Source: CAZYWA01 sp964650975 [NCBI: uncultured bacterium]
GTDB lineage: Bacteria; JADJOY01
Direction of reading: 5' to 3'
Length of the DNA: 12,290 nt
Assembly: GCA_964650975.1 (NCBI GenBank)
Contig: CAZYWA010000208.1
Span: forward strand, 1-12,290
Position numbers and translations under genes: made by a program. Each line of letters opens with the position of its first letter. Position 1 is the stretch's first letter. Shown piece after piece: positions 1-5,981 of the stretch. The notes beneath the pieces are model-generated. The model was not told the DNA's origin and searched no databases. It saw only the letters and a list, made by a program, of their open reading frames with translations.

Positions 1-165
1 GAGCGCCTCGATCACTTCGCAGCCATCCTCGCGCAATCCCTCGACCAGCAGCCGGCGCATCTCGGCGTCGTCCTCGGCGACCAGGACGCGTGGCTTGCGT
101 CGGTGGTCGGCGCCGGCGGGGTCCATCGCCGCCTCTTCCGGTGTTGCCGCTCGATCCGCCGCCAT
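1..165 (-). CDS. Response-regulator receiver protein, N-terminus only (cut by left edge)
   Basis: An open minus-strand frame starts with ATG at 165 and runs off the left edge without a stop, giving 55 residues. After about 24 polar, probably disordered residues comes the start of a CheY-like receiver domain: the first beta-strand RVLVAEDD with the acidic Mg-binding cluster E31-D32-D33, then the helix MRRLLVEGL and strand CEVIEAL. The phosphorylated Asp lies beyond the edge, so the output domain is unknown. A good Shine-Dalgarno sequence, GGGGAG (170-175), sits 4 nt before ATG165; a second in-frame ATG at 126 would remove 13 residues. It lies 236 bp downstream of the sigma-54 activator on the same strand, so it may be a second regulator of the same signalling cluster, with its own translation start. 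The family is secure; pairing with the upstream kinase is inferred. Confidence 0.8.
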   Translation of the reverse strand, partial: MAADRAATPEEAAMDPAGADHRRKPRVLVAEDDAEMRRLLVEGLREDGCEVIEAL

Positions 166-233
166 CGTTCTCCCCGCGCCCGTTCACCGGTCCGAGGCTC
201 ACGGGGAGCACGTCCCATACCAATCGTGACCGG

Positions 234-261
234 GAGCCGGGCGAGCTCCGCTCGCAGGCTC
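234..261 (-). other. Nested hairpin between two regulator genes
   Basis: GAGCC (234-238) pairs with GGCTC (257-261), and inside it GCGAGC (241-246) pairs with GCTCGC (250-255) around a 3-nt loop, with small internal mismatches (gg against ag/a). On the minus strand it lies about 140 nt after the stop of the sigma-54 activator and about 70 nt before the start of the next receiver gene. No T-run follows, so it is not a classical intrinsic terminator; it could be a processing or stabilising structure. The rest of the 166-401 gap shows no gene and no promoter I would defend. Confidence 0.35.
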
Positions 262-401
262 GCCAGCGTTTCTCGGCGAATTTCCCGCTGCGCGCGGCGT
301 GCCGGCCCGGTGCGAGTCGCGTCCGTCGCGAGCCAGGCCGCCGCATGGGTCGAAACGCCACAGCGCGGCGACCCCCCGAAACGGCCGGATCGGGCGGTGG
401 A

Positions 402-1784
402 TCAGTCGTCGCCGTCGCTCGGCGCAGGGCCGGCGCCGTAGCGCTCGAGCTTGCGGTAGAGCGTCTTCCGGTCGAGCCCCAGGATGCGCGCGGCCATGCG
501 TTTGTTGCCGCTCGTCGACTCGAGGACCCGCAGGATGTAGCGGCGCTCGACCTCCTCGAGCGGCACCAGGTCGGACGGATCGTCGCTCGCGACCAGCACG
601 TGCGAGGCGCGGTATTCCTGGATCCTCTTGGGCAGGTCGTCGACGTTGAGCTGGTCGAAGCGGGCCAGCGCCACCGCGCGCTCGATGCAGTTGCGCAGCT
701 CGCGGACGTTGCCGGGCCACGGGTAGGCGAGCAACCGCTCGGCCACCGGCGTCGAGAGGGTGCGGATCGGGCGTCCCGCGCGCGCTGCGAACCGCTCGAG
801 GAAGTGCTGCGCGACGAGCAGCACGTCGTTGCCGCGCGCCCGGAGCGGCGGCACGTCGATCTGGATCACGTTGATGCGGAAGAAGAGGTCCTCGCGGAAC
901 CGTCCTTCCTCCACGGCGGATTCGAGATCGCGGTTGGTGGCGCACACCAGGTCGACGTCGAACGGCACCTCGACGGTGGCTCCCAGCGGGCGCACCACCC
1001 GCTCCTCGAGCGCGCGCAACAGCTTGGGCTGCAGCGCCATCGGCATCTCACCGATCTCGTCGAGGAACAGCGTGCCCTTGTCGGCTTGAACGAAGAGCCC
1101 GGTGCGATCGAGCTTCGCGTCGGTGAAGGCGCCGCGCACGTGGCCGAAGAGCTCGCTCTCGATCAGGGCCTCGGGGATCGCGGCGCAGTTGAGCACCACG
1201 AACGGCCCCTGGGGGCGGCGCCCGCTGCGGTGCAGCGCGCGAGCGACCAGCTCCTTCCCGACACCGCTCTCGCCGCCGATCAGCACCGGCGTTCCCGATC
1301 CGGCCACGCGCCCCAGCAGGTCGAAGAGACCGCGCATCGGGGCGCTCTCGCCCAGGATCTCGTCGAAGCGCGTGGTGGCCTCGAGCGCCTGCTGCAGCCG
1401 CCGGACCTCCTCGCCGAGCCGGCGCCGCTGCACGGCCCGGCGCACCGCGATCAGCAGCACCTCGAGGTCGATCGGCTTGGTGATGAAGTCGTAGGCGCCG
1501 GCGCGGATCGCCGCGACGGCGTTGTCGACGCTGCCGAAGGCGGTGATCAAGATCACGGGCAGCTCCGGGCGCGCCGCCGCCACGTGCTGCGCCAGCTGGA
1601 TCCCCGTGACGCGCGGCATCGTCACGTCGGCGATCACCGCGTCGAGCTCGGTCGAGGTCGCGAGCGCCAGCCCTTGCTCGGCGTCGCTGCGGAACTCGAC
1701 GCTCAGCCCCTCCGCCGTGAGCTGCTCGGCGAGCAGCCGGCAAAGCGCGGGGTCATCCTCGACGATCAGCACCCGTCCATTCAC
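402..1784 (-). CDS. NtrC-family sigma-54-dependent response regulator
   Basis: This 460-residue protein is a cytoplasmic transcription activator that, when phosphorylated, uses ATP hydrolysis to open promoters bound by sigma-54 RNA polymerase. The receiver domain (about 4-118) has the acidic pair D10-D11, phospho-acceptor D53 (IADVTMP), T81 and K103. The AAA+ domain (about 143-385) has Walker A GESGVGKE (171-178), the sigma-54 contact loop GAFTDA (219-224, usual form GAFTGA), Walker B LFLDEIGEMP (239-248), the arginine-containing FREDLFFRINV and WPGNVREL (356-363). A Fis-type helix-turn-helix ends the protein (about 415-447, NKRMAARILGLDRKTLYRKL). All catalytic elements are intact. The GTG start at 1784 overlaps the kinase stop as GTGA, a sign of translational coupling; the open frame extends much further upstream but only as a shadow of the kinase gene. 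The activating partner is almost certainly the adjacent kinase. Target promoters were not found here. Confidence 0.95.
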   Translation of the reverse strand: MNGRVLIVEDDPALCRLLAEQLTAEGLSVEFRSDAEQGLALATSTELDAVIADVTMPRVTGIQLAQHVAAARPELPVILITAFGSVDNAVAAIRAGAYDFITKPIDLEVLLIAVRRAVQRRRLGEEVRRLQQALEATTRFDEILGESAPMRGLFDLLGRVAGSGTPVLIGGESGVGKELVARALHRSGRRPQGPFVVLNCAAIPEALIESELFGHVRGAFTDAKLDRTGLFVQADKGTLFLDEIGEMPMALQPKLLRALEERVVRPLGATVEVPFDVDLVCATNRDLESAVEEGRFREDLFFRINVIQIDVPPLRARGNDVLLVAQHFLERFAARAGRPIRTLSTPVAERLLAYPWPGNVRELRNCIERAVALARFDQLNVDDLPKRIQEYRASHVLVASDDPSDLVPLEEVERRYILRVLESTSGNKRMAARILGLDRKTLYRKLERYGAGPAPSDGDD

Positions 1785-3247
1785 GCGCTGGCTCCTTCGG
1801 GCAGGAAGATCGAGACACGAGTGCCGCGGCGCTCCTCGCTCTCCACCTCGATCCAGCCTCCGTGGTCGTGCACGATGCCGTACGAGACCGAGAGCCCGAG
1901 CCCGGTTCCCTCCCCCACGTCCTTGGTGGTGAAGAACGGCTCGAACACGTGAGGCAGGTTGTCCGCGGAGATGCCGACGCCGCGATCCACGACCGAGATG
2001 CGCACGTAGCCGGCCTCGGGACCTCCCTGATCGGGGGGCGGGGTCGCGCGCACCCGGTCGAGGAGCACGGCGAGAGGCCCGCCCAGCGGCATGGCCTGGA
2101 TGCCGTTCACCACGACGTTGGTCAACACTTGCTCGACCTGCGCCGCATCGATGGGCGCCTCGACGGCAGACTCGCCGTTCGGCGCCGCGATGTCGACCCC
2201 GAACTTGGTGGCCATCGGACCCACCATCCCCAGCACCCGCTCGACCAGCGAGCCCAGGTCGGTGCTGGTCCGCTGTGGACCGCGCCGCCGCGCGAAGTCG
2301 AGCAGCTGGCGGATGATCCGGGTGATGCGCTTCACCTGCTCGTCGATGATGCGCGCATGCTCCGCCACCGGTGTTTCGGCGCCGGCGCTCGACTGGATCA
2401 TGCGAGCGCGTCCCGACACCACGTTGAGCGGAGTGCCGAGCTCGTGGGCCACGCCGGCGGCGAGCTTGCCGACGGTGCTCAGGCGATCGGCGTGGCGCAG
2501 CTGCTCGAGCGTCGTGAGTCGGTCGCGGGTCTCGGCGGCGAGCGCGTCGCGCGCATCCGCCAGCCGATCGCACATCAGGTTCATCTCGCGCGCCAGCACC
2601 GCGAACTCGTCGGAGCGCTCGAGCTCGAGCGGTCCGCTCAGGTCGCCGGTACCCACCCGGCGTGCCTTCTCGATGAGCGAGCTCATCGGCCTGCCGACGA
2701 ACAGGCTGCCGAGCAGTGCCGCGAGGAACGCGGTCACCGCGGCCATCGAGATCGTCGTGCCGACCGCCTGCTCGATCGCCGAGCGGACGAACGCGTGCTC
2801 GTCGGCGAACGACTCCGCGAGCTCGACGACGCCTCGCACCTCGCCGCCCGACGAGACCGGGACGAAGGTGTGCAGGAACGCGCCGTGGGTTGGGTGTGGT
2901 ACGCGGATCGAGACGATCTCGCCACGGATGACCTGGCGGCGAACCTCGGGAGGTAGATCGAAGGGCGGCGACGCGAGCGGCGGTCCGTCGAGCTCCAGCC
3001 AGTGGAGCGAGATCCGCGGCTCGGGGCCGCTCGTCCCCTGCACCAGGCTGCGCGCGCCCTCCGCGCCGCTCGCCGCCCACGCGCGCACCGCCGCCGACGC
3101 CAGCACCTGGCCGATCTGCCGGTGGTCGTTGACCATGTCCTGGTCGAAGACCTGGCGCTTGGTGGTGACGCTCACGTAAGCTGCACCGGTCAGCACCACG
3201 CACAGCGCGGCGAACAGCACCAGAGTGAATCGGAAGAGCAGTTTCAC
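1781..3247 (-). CDS. Membrane sensor histidine kinase (HAMP, HisKA, HATPase)
   Basis: This 488-residue inner-membrane kinase autophosphorylates and passes phosphate to the overlapping NtrC-type regulator. TM1 spans about 5-27, an extracytoplasmic sensor region 28-160, TM2 about 165-187, HAMP about 185-238, then a dimerisation/phospho-acceptor domain with H268 in the H-box HELGTPLN. The ATPase domain carries the N-box (QVLTNVVVNGIQAM, N381), G1 DRGVGI (421-426), F-box FEPFFTTK and G2 GEGTGLGLS (445-453). The architecture resembles the ZraS/AtoS type that partners sigma-54 activators; the periplasmic sensor shows no family I recognise, so the signal is unknown. The start is GTG at 3247. There is no clear Shine-Dalgarno sequence, and a 12-bp perfect inverted repeat ends 5 nt upstream. 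The stop overlaps the regulator start by 4 bp, so the two genes form an operon. Confidence 0.95.
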   Translation of the reverse strand: MKLLFRFTLVLFAALCVVLTGAAYVSVTTKRQVFDQDMVNDHRQIGQVLASAAVRAWAASGAEGARSLVQGTSGPEPRISLHWLELDGPPLASPPFDLPPEVRRQVIRGEIVSIRVPHPTHGAFLHTFVPVSSGGEVRGVVELAESFADEHAFVRSAIEQAVGTTISMAAVTAFLAALLGSLFVGRPMSSLIEKARRVGTGDLSGPLELERSDEFAVLAREMNLMCDRLADARDALAAETRDRLTTLEQLRHADRLSTVGKLAAGVAHELGTPLNVVSGRARMIQSSAGAETPVAEHARIIDEQVKRITRIIRQLLDFARRRGPQRTSTDLGSLVERVLGMVGPMATKFGVDIAAPNGESAVEAPIDAAQVEQVLTNVVVNGIQAMPLGGPLAVLLDRVRATPPPDQGGPEAGYVRISVVDRGVGISADNLPHVFEPFFTTKDVGEGTGLGLSVSYGIVHDHGGWIEVESEERRGTRVSIFLPEGASA

Positions 3248-3252
3248 GTTGG

Positions 3253-3283
3253 GCCGCGTCGCGCGGGATCGGCGCGACGCGGC
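3253..3283 (-). promoter_or_regulatory. Perfect 12-bp inverted repeat just before the histidine-kinase start
   Basis: GCCGCGTCGCGC at 3253-3264 is exactly complementary to GCGCGACGCGGC at 3272-3283, with a 7-nt spacer. On the transcript of the kinase gene the base of this stem ends 5 nt before the GTG start, where a ribosome binding site should lie, and no other Shine-Dalgarno sequence is visible. It could be a dyad operator for autoregulation, an RNA structure limiting translation of the kinase, or a transcript end for the small gene upstream (its stop is 107 nt away); it lacks a T-run. The repeat is directly seen; the role is not known. Confidence 0.55.
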
Positions 3284-3352
3284 GGTGAGTCGGCTGGCGA
3301 GTCTGACATGCCCCGCCGGGCGGAGCCAGGTCGCGCCCGGTGGGCCGGCCTA

Positions 3353-3366
3353 GAGCCGGCGGGCTC
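3353..3366 (-). terminator. Short GC hairpin after the small secreted-protein gene
   Basis: GAGCC (3353-3357) and GGCTC (3362-3366) form a 5-bp stem with a 4-nt loop, 23 nt past the stop of the small gene on the minus strand. Overlapping GCCGGC copies (3344-3349 and 3355-3360) offer an alternative fold. No T-run follows, so termination here is only a possibility. Confidence 0.25.
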
Positions 3367-3389
3367 ACCGGCACTGCGGCTTCAGCGCG

Positions 3390-3698
3390 TCAGGGATTTC
3401 GAGCGGCCGGGCGCCGGTCTCCCTGCTCGTGCTCCTTCTCCTCCTCGCCCTTCTTGTCGGCGTACGCGATGCCCGCCTCGACGTTCCGGATCGCCTCGTC
3501 GACCCGGTGGATCGCCTCGTCGCGGTGGCCGCCCTTGTCGGGCTTGGCGGCCGCGAGCTCGCGTGCGGCGGTCTTGAGCGCCTCGAGCGCCGCTTGCATG
3601 TGGGGCTGATCGTCGGCGCGCGCGGGGTTGGCGATGGGTGCCAGGAGCGCGAGAGCGAGCAGCGTCACGCGAGGCACCAGCAAGGCTTTACGGTTCAT
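3390..3698 (-). CDS. Small secreted protein of unknown function
   Basis: A 102-residue protein with a clear Sec signal peptide: basic start MNRK, hydrophobic core VTLLALALLAPIA and a cleavage site ARA before D29. The mature part, about 74 residues, is mostly helical and charged. It holds the segment DQPHMQAALEALKTAAREL, then KGGHRDEAIHRVDEAI and a glutamate/lysine-rich tail. I recall similar short exported proteins annotated only as hypothetical, sharing the DQPHM and KGGHR segments, but I know no function. No cysteine or membrane anchor is present, so it should be free in the periplasm. The start at 3698 is well supported: AAGGAG (3706-3711) lies 7 nt upstream. It is 85 bp downstream of the cupredoxin-like gene on the same strand and may share its transcript. 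Confidence 0.8.
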   Translation of the reverse strand: MNRKALLVPRVTLLALALLAPIANPARADDQPHMQAALEALKTAARELAAAKPDKGGHRDEAIHRVDEAIRNVEAGIAYADKKGEEEKEHEQGDRRPAARNP

Positions 3699-3723
3699 CT
3701 GGATTCTCCTTGGATCGGGTCAA

Positions 3724-3755
3724 GCGCCGTCCAGGACGCGAATCCCGGACGGCGC
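3724..3755 (-). other. Intercistronic inverted repeat between cupredoxin-like gene and small gene
   Basis: GCGCCGTCC (3724-3732) is exactly complementary to GGACGGCGC (3747-3755), with a 14-nt loop. It lies in the 85-bp gap between the cupredoxin-like stop and the AAGGAG of the small gene. There is no following T-run, so partial termination or RNA stabilisation that sets unequal expression of the two genes is more likely than full termination. Confidence 0.4.
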
Positions 3756-3783
3756 GCGCGAATCGAATCGCGAGCTCGAGACA

Positions 3784-4310
3784 CTACTGCTGCGTGGCGG
3801 CCGCCTCGGGCGGCAGCACCCAGACGACGCCCATCATGGGAGTGCCGAAGTTGCCGTGAGCGTCCTCGATACCGCCCTCGGGGCCGGGCGCGGTCGGCTG
3901 GTGTGCCGTGTCGAGCGTCGCGTAAGCCTCGTCGTAGTACACGAAGAGGCCGGGATACGGGAACTGGACCTCGACGACGCCGGGTTGCCCGGCGTTGCTG
4001 TCGGTTCCCGGCACGAGCTTGTTCATGCCGAGATGCACCGCGTAGTTGAAGGCGTCGTCGGACGTCACGTGGTGGTCGGTGCGGTCGGTGTTCACCCACC
4101 GCACCAGGTCCCCCCCGCGTGAACCGTGACCACCATGGGATCGAAACGCGCCTCGTCCGGAATGTTCACGACGGTGTTCTTCTTGATCGGCGGAGGAGCC
4201 GGGACGACCTGCGTCGTGACCGCGCCCGCCACCGAGGGTGCGAGGAGCGCGAGCGATCCGGCGCTCGCGAGGAGGACACGCTTCCATGTTCGCGTGCTCG
4301 ACGATTGCAT
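3784..4310 (-). CDS. Exported cupredoxin-fold protein, frameshifted and lacking the copper cysteine
   Basis: Two overlapping frames together make one plausible 175-residue protein. The first (ATG 4310 to about 4113) encodes a signal peptide (basic TWKR, core VLLASAGSLALLAPSV, cleavage near AGA at 28-30) and the first cupredoxin strands, ARFDPMVVTVHAGG. The second continues DLVRWVNTDRTDHHVTSDD and runs to the stop at 3784. The switch falls in a run of seven G (4110-4116, minus strand); one more G, or two fewer, restores the frame. As written, translation stops shortly after the run. The fold matches plastocyanin-like domains: H80/H81 sit at the first ligand position and PYPGLFVYY at the last strand. 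However, the usual YYCxxH is replaced by YYDEAY (D127, Y130), and the reconstructed protein has no cysteine at all; M159-M160 follow a long loop. A normal type 1 copper site is therefore not expected. A weak SD, AAAGG, lies about 10 nt before ATG4310. Confidence 0.7.
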
Positions 4311-4458
4311 GATGACCGAACCTTTCCGAGCGGCGGCGTTCGAGTTTTCTTCTTCGATTCCGCACTGGCCACCGCGCTCGGAGCGATGTGCAACCACAGT
4401 GCCGCCACCCGCCGCGGTGCGGCGCGAAACGCGAACGCAAACGTTTTCAGGGAGATAT

Positions 4459-4487
4459 CGGTTTACGCGAAAAAACCGCGCAAACCG
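4459..4487 (-). promoter_or_regulatory. Imperfect inverted repeat in the leader of the cupredoxin-like gene
   Basis: CGGTTTACGCG (4459-4469) and CGCGCAAACCG (4477-4487) pair in 10 of 11 positions around a 7-nt loop that is AAAAAAC on the plus strand. It lies about 150 bp upstream of the ATG at 4310 in a 252-bp gap that is visibly more AT-rich than its surroundings, and close to a small palindrome AAACGTTT (4439-4446). The gap holds no gene. A dyad operator near the promoter of the cupredoxin-like gene is the simplest reading. Confidence 0.4.
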
Positions 4488-4521
4488 GCCGGTGCCCGCG
4501 CTGGCGGTGCGGCGCTCGTCC

Positions 4522-4542
4522 CATGTGGCGTCGGGCCACATG
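4522..4542 (-). terminator. 8-bp perfect stem-loop after mazG
   Basis: CATGTGGC (4522-4529) is exactly complementary to GCCACATG (4535-4542) with a 5-nt loop. On the minus strand it starts 20 nt after the mazG stop. No T-run follows, so it may act as a factor-assisted end or 3' stabiliser; it could instead be an operator for the gene starting at 4310. Confidence 0.4.
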
Positions 4543-4562
4543 AGTGCCGTTTCGAGGCGCGT

Positions 4563-5384
4563 TTAAAGGCCGCGCTTCTTCGCTTCGGCCCAGAGCCTTT
4601 CCATTTCGGCGAGCGAAGTCTCGCTCAACGAGCGGCCTCGCGCGCGAACCTGCATCTCGACGTAGCCGAAGCGCGCGCGAAATTTGCGATTGGCGGCGCG
4701 CAGCGCCTCCTCGGGATGCGCCCCCACCACTCTTCCGAGATTGGCGAGCACGAAAAGCACGTCGCCGAGCTCGTCCTGGATGCGAGCCGGATCCGATCCT
4801 TCCACGACGTCCTCCAGCTCGCGGATCTCCTCGTGGAGCTTGGCGAGAACGGCGCGCACGTCGGGCCAAGCGAAACCGATCGACGAGGCTTTCTCGCCCA
4901 TGCGGCTCGCCGCGGTGAGCGCGGGAAGAGAAACCGGTAGACCGTCGAGAAGCGACCGGCCGGTGTCGCGACGCTCTCGCTCCTTGAGCTGCTCCCATCG
5001 GTCCGCGACCTGATCGGCGCGCTCGAGCGCGGCCGCGTCGCCGAACACGTGCGGATGGCGGCGGATCATCTTGGAGGTGATCGCCCGGGCCACGTCGGCC
5101 AGGTTGGCCTCACCTCGCTCCTCGAGCAGCCGCGCTTGAAACACGATCTGGAACAGCAGATCGCCCAGCTCGTCGCGGACCTCGCCGGCGTCGCCCGAGT
5201 CGATGGCCTCGGCGACCTCGTGCGCCTCCTCGATCAGATACGGCTTGAGGGTCGCGGCGTCCTGGGCACGGTCCCAGGGACAGCCGGTCTCGGAGCGCAA
5301 CCGATCCATCAGCTCGACCAGCGCGAGCAGCGCCGCGGCGATGTCGGCGCCGCGCTCGGGATCCGGATTCAGCGCGCCTTCCAC
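4563..5384 (-). CDS. mazG: MazG nucleoside triphosphate pyrophosphohydrolase
   Basis: A 273-residue cytoplasmic enzyme of the all-alpha NTP pyrophosphatase family, which hydrolyses (d)NTPs to NMP and pyrophosphate; family members help clear aberrant nucleotides and influence starvation signalling. Two MazG repeats are present. The N-terminal one has the signature GCPWDRAQ (34-41), the acidic helix LIEEAHEVAEAI (E52, E53, E56) and DELGDLLFQI (71-80, E72 and D75), followed by KMIRRHPHVFGD. The C-terminal one has EEIRELE (185-191) and DELGDVLFVLANL (204-216). Length is close to the E. coli protein (263). The chosen start is GTG 5384, which overlaps the end of the upstream thioredoxin-like gene by 16 bp and has no good SD, so translation is probably coupled; the open frame extends upstream only as a shadow of that gene. 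The N-terminus before MDRLRS is about 15 residues longer than in E. coli, so the exact start is uncertain. Confidence 0.93.
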   Translation of the reverse strand: MEGALNPDPERGADIAAALLALVELMDRLRSETGCPWDRAQDAATLKPYLIEEAHEVAEAIDSGDAGEVRDELGDLLFQIVFQARLLEERGEANLADVARAITSKMIRRHPHVFGDAAALERADQVADRWEQLKERERRDTGRSLLDGLPVSLPALTAASRMGEKASSIGFAWPDVRAVLAKLHEEIRELEDVVEGSDPARIQDELGDVLFVLANLGRVVGAHPEEALRAANRKFRARFGYVEMQVRARGRSLSETSLAEMERLWAEAKKRGL

Positions 5385-5929
5385 TTGATGTTGCAGCCCA
5401 GGCTCGGGATCTGGCTGGAGGAAGGCGCGCCGCCGGAAAGCACCGCGTCCAGCGCGGCGCGCAGGTCCGCCCCGGTGACGGGCGTGCTGCTGCCCGGCCG
5501 GCTCGAGTCCATCTGGCCCCGGTAAGCGAGCTTCCGGTCGCGCCCGAACAAGAAGAAATCCGGCGTGCACGCCGCGTGATACGCGCGCGCCACGTCCTGG
5601 CTCTCATCCACCAGATATGGGAAGGTGTAGCCCGCGTTTCGCGCTTCTTCCTTCATTTTCTCGGGGTTGTCGTCGGGGTACGCGGCCGCATCGTTCGAGT
5701 TGATGCCCACGACCGCGACACCCTTCGCGCGGTATTCGGCGGTCAGCGAAGCCAAAACCGAGCGCACGTGCTTCACGTACGGACAGTGGTTGCAGATGAA
5801 CATGACCAGCAGTGCGGGCGTGTCGCGGAAGTCCTCGAGGGAAACGACTTTTCCCGACACGGCGTCCGGGAGCACGAAGCTCGCGGCCGGTGTGCCGAGC
5901 GAGAGCATCGTCGACGGTGTCGCAGCCAT
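5369..5929 (-). CDS. Thioredoxin-like (AhpC/TSA-Redoxin) protein with CNHC motif
   Basis: A 186-residue cytoplasmic protein of the thioredoxin fold, without signal peptide. The N-terminal AhpC/TSA-like half (SFVLPDAVSGKVVSLEDFRD) leads to the CxxC site C46-N-H-C49 in FICNHCPYVKH, followed by VAVVGINSND, the region before the cis-Pro strand (AACTPDFFLF, C121-T-P123) and a conserved end PSLGCNIKWK with C179. I recall this set, CNHCPYVKH plus GCNIKWK, as a distinct and widespread unnamed thioredoxin family; a disulfide or peroxide reductase role is likely, the substrate is unknown. The start at 5929 is well supported by AGGAGG (5935-5940) 5 nt upstream; the open frame further upstream is antisense to the divergent cupredoxin gene. 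It overlaps mazG by 16 bp, forming a two-gene operon. Confidence 0.92.
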   Translation of the reverse strand: MAATPSTMLSLGTPAASFVLPDAVSGKVVSLEDFRDTPALLVMFICNHCPYVKHVRSVLASLTAEYRAKGVAVVGINSNDAAAYPDDNPEKMKEEARNAGYTFPYLVDESQDVARAYHAACTPDFFLFGRDRKLAYRGQMDSSRPGSSTPVTGADLRAALDAVLSGGAPSSSQIPSLGCNIKWKAR

Positions 5930-5981
5930 GCTCGCCTCCTCTTTGCCCGATGATCGCGCGCGAGACGCGACGCGCGGCAGT
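5930..5981. promoter_or_regulatory. 52-bp divergent intergenic region with a 10-bp palindrome
   Basis: The start codons of the minus-strand thioredoxin-like gene (5929) and the plus-strand cupredoxin gene (5982) are only 52 bp apart. Near the middle is the perfect palindrome TCGCGCGCGA (5954-5963), and the SD of the thioredoxin-like gene fills 5935-5940. There is no room for two ordinary non-overlapping promoters, so at least one must reach into the opposite coding sequence. No -35/-10 pair is convincing. If the cupredoxin instead began at GTG 6051 the gap would be 121 bp. Confidence 0.4.

Noticed and set aside
90-1952. 620-codon plus-strand open frame across the response-regulator gene.
   Set aside because: The translation is a low-complexity Arg/Ala/Asp/His-rich sequence with no motif; it is antisense to a fully recognisable NtrC-type gene and arises from high GC at third positions.
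1785-3374. Upstream extension of the sigma-54 activator frame, giving a 990-codon open frame.
   Set aside because: It runs through the histidine-kinase gene in another frame with Arg-rich nonsense sequence; the receiver domain begins just after GTG 1784, which overlaps the kinase stop in the typical GTGA way.
4475-4498. Possible sigma-54 promoter on the minus strand (GGGCAC ... TTTGC).
   Set aside because: The spacing between the -24 and -12 elements is about 3 bp too long, and the GG/GC spacing is strict for sigma-54.
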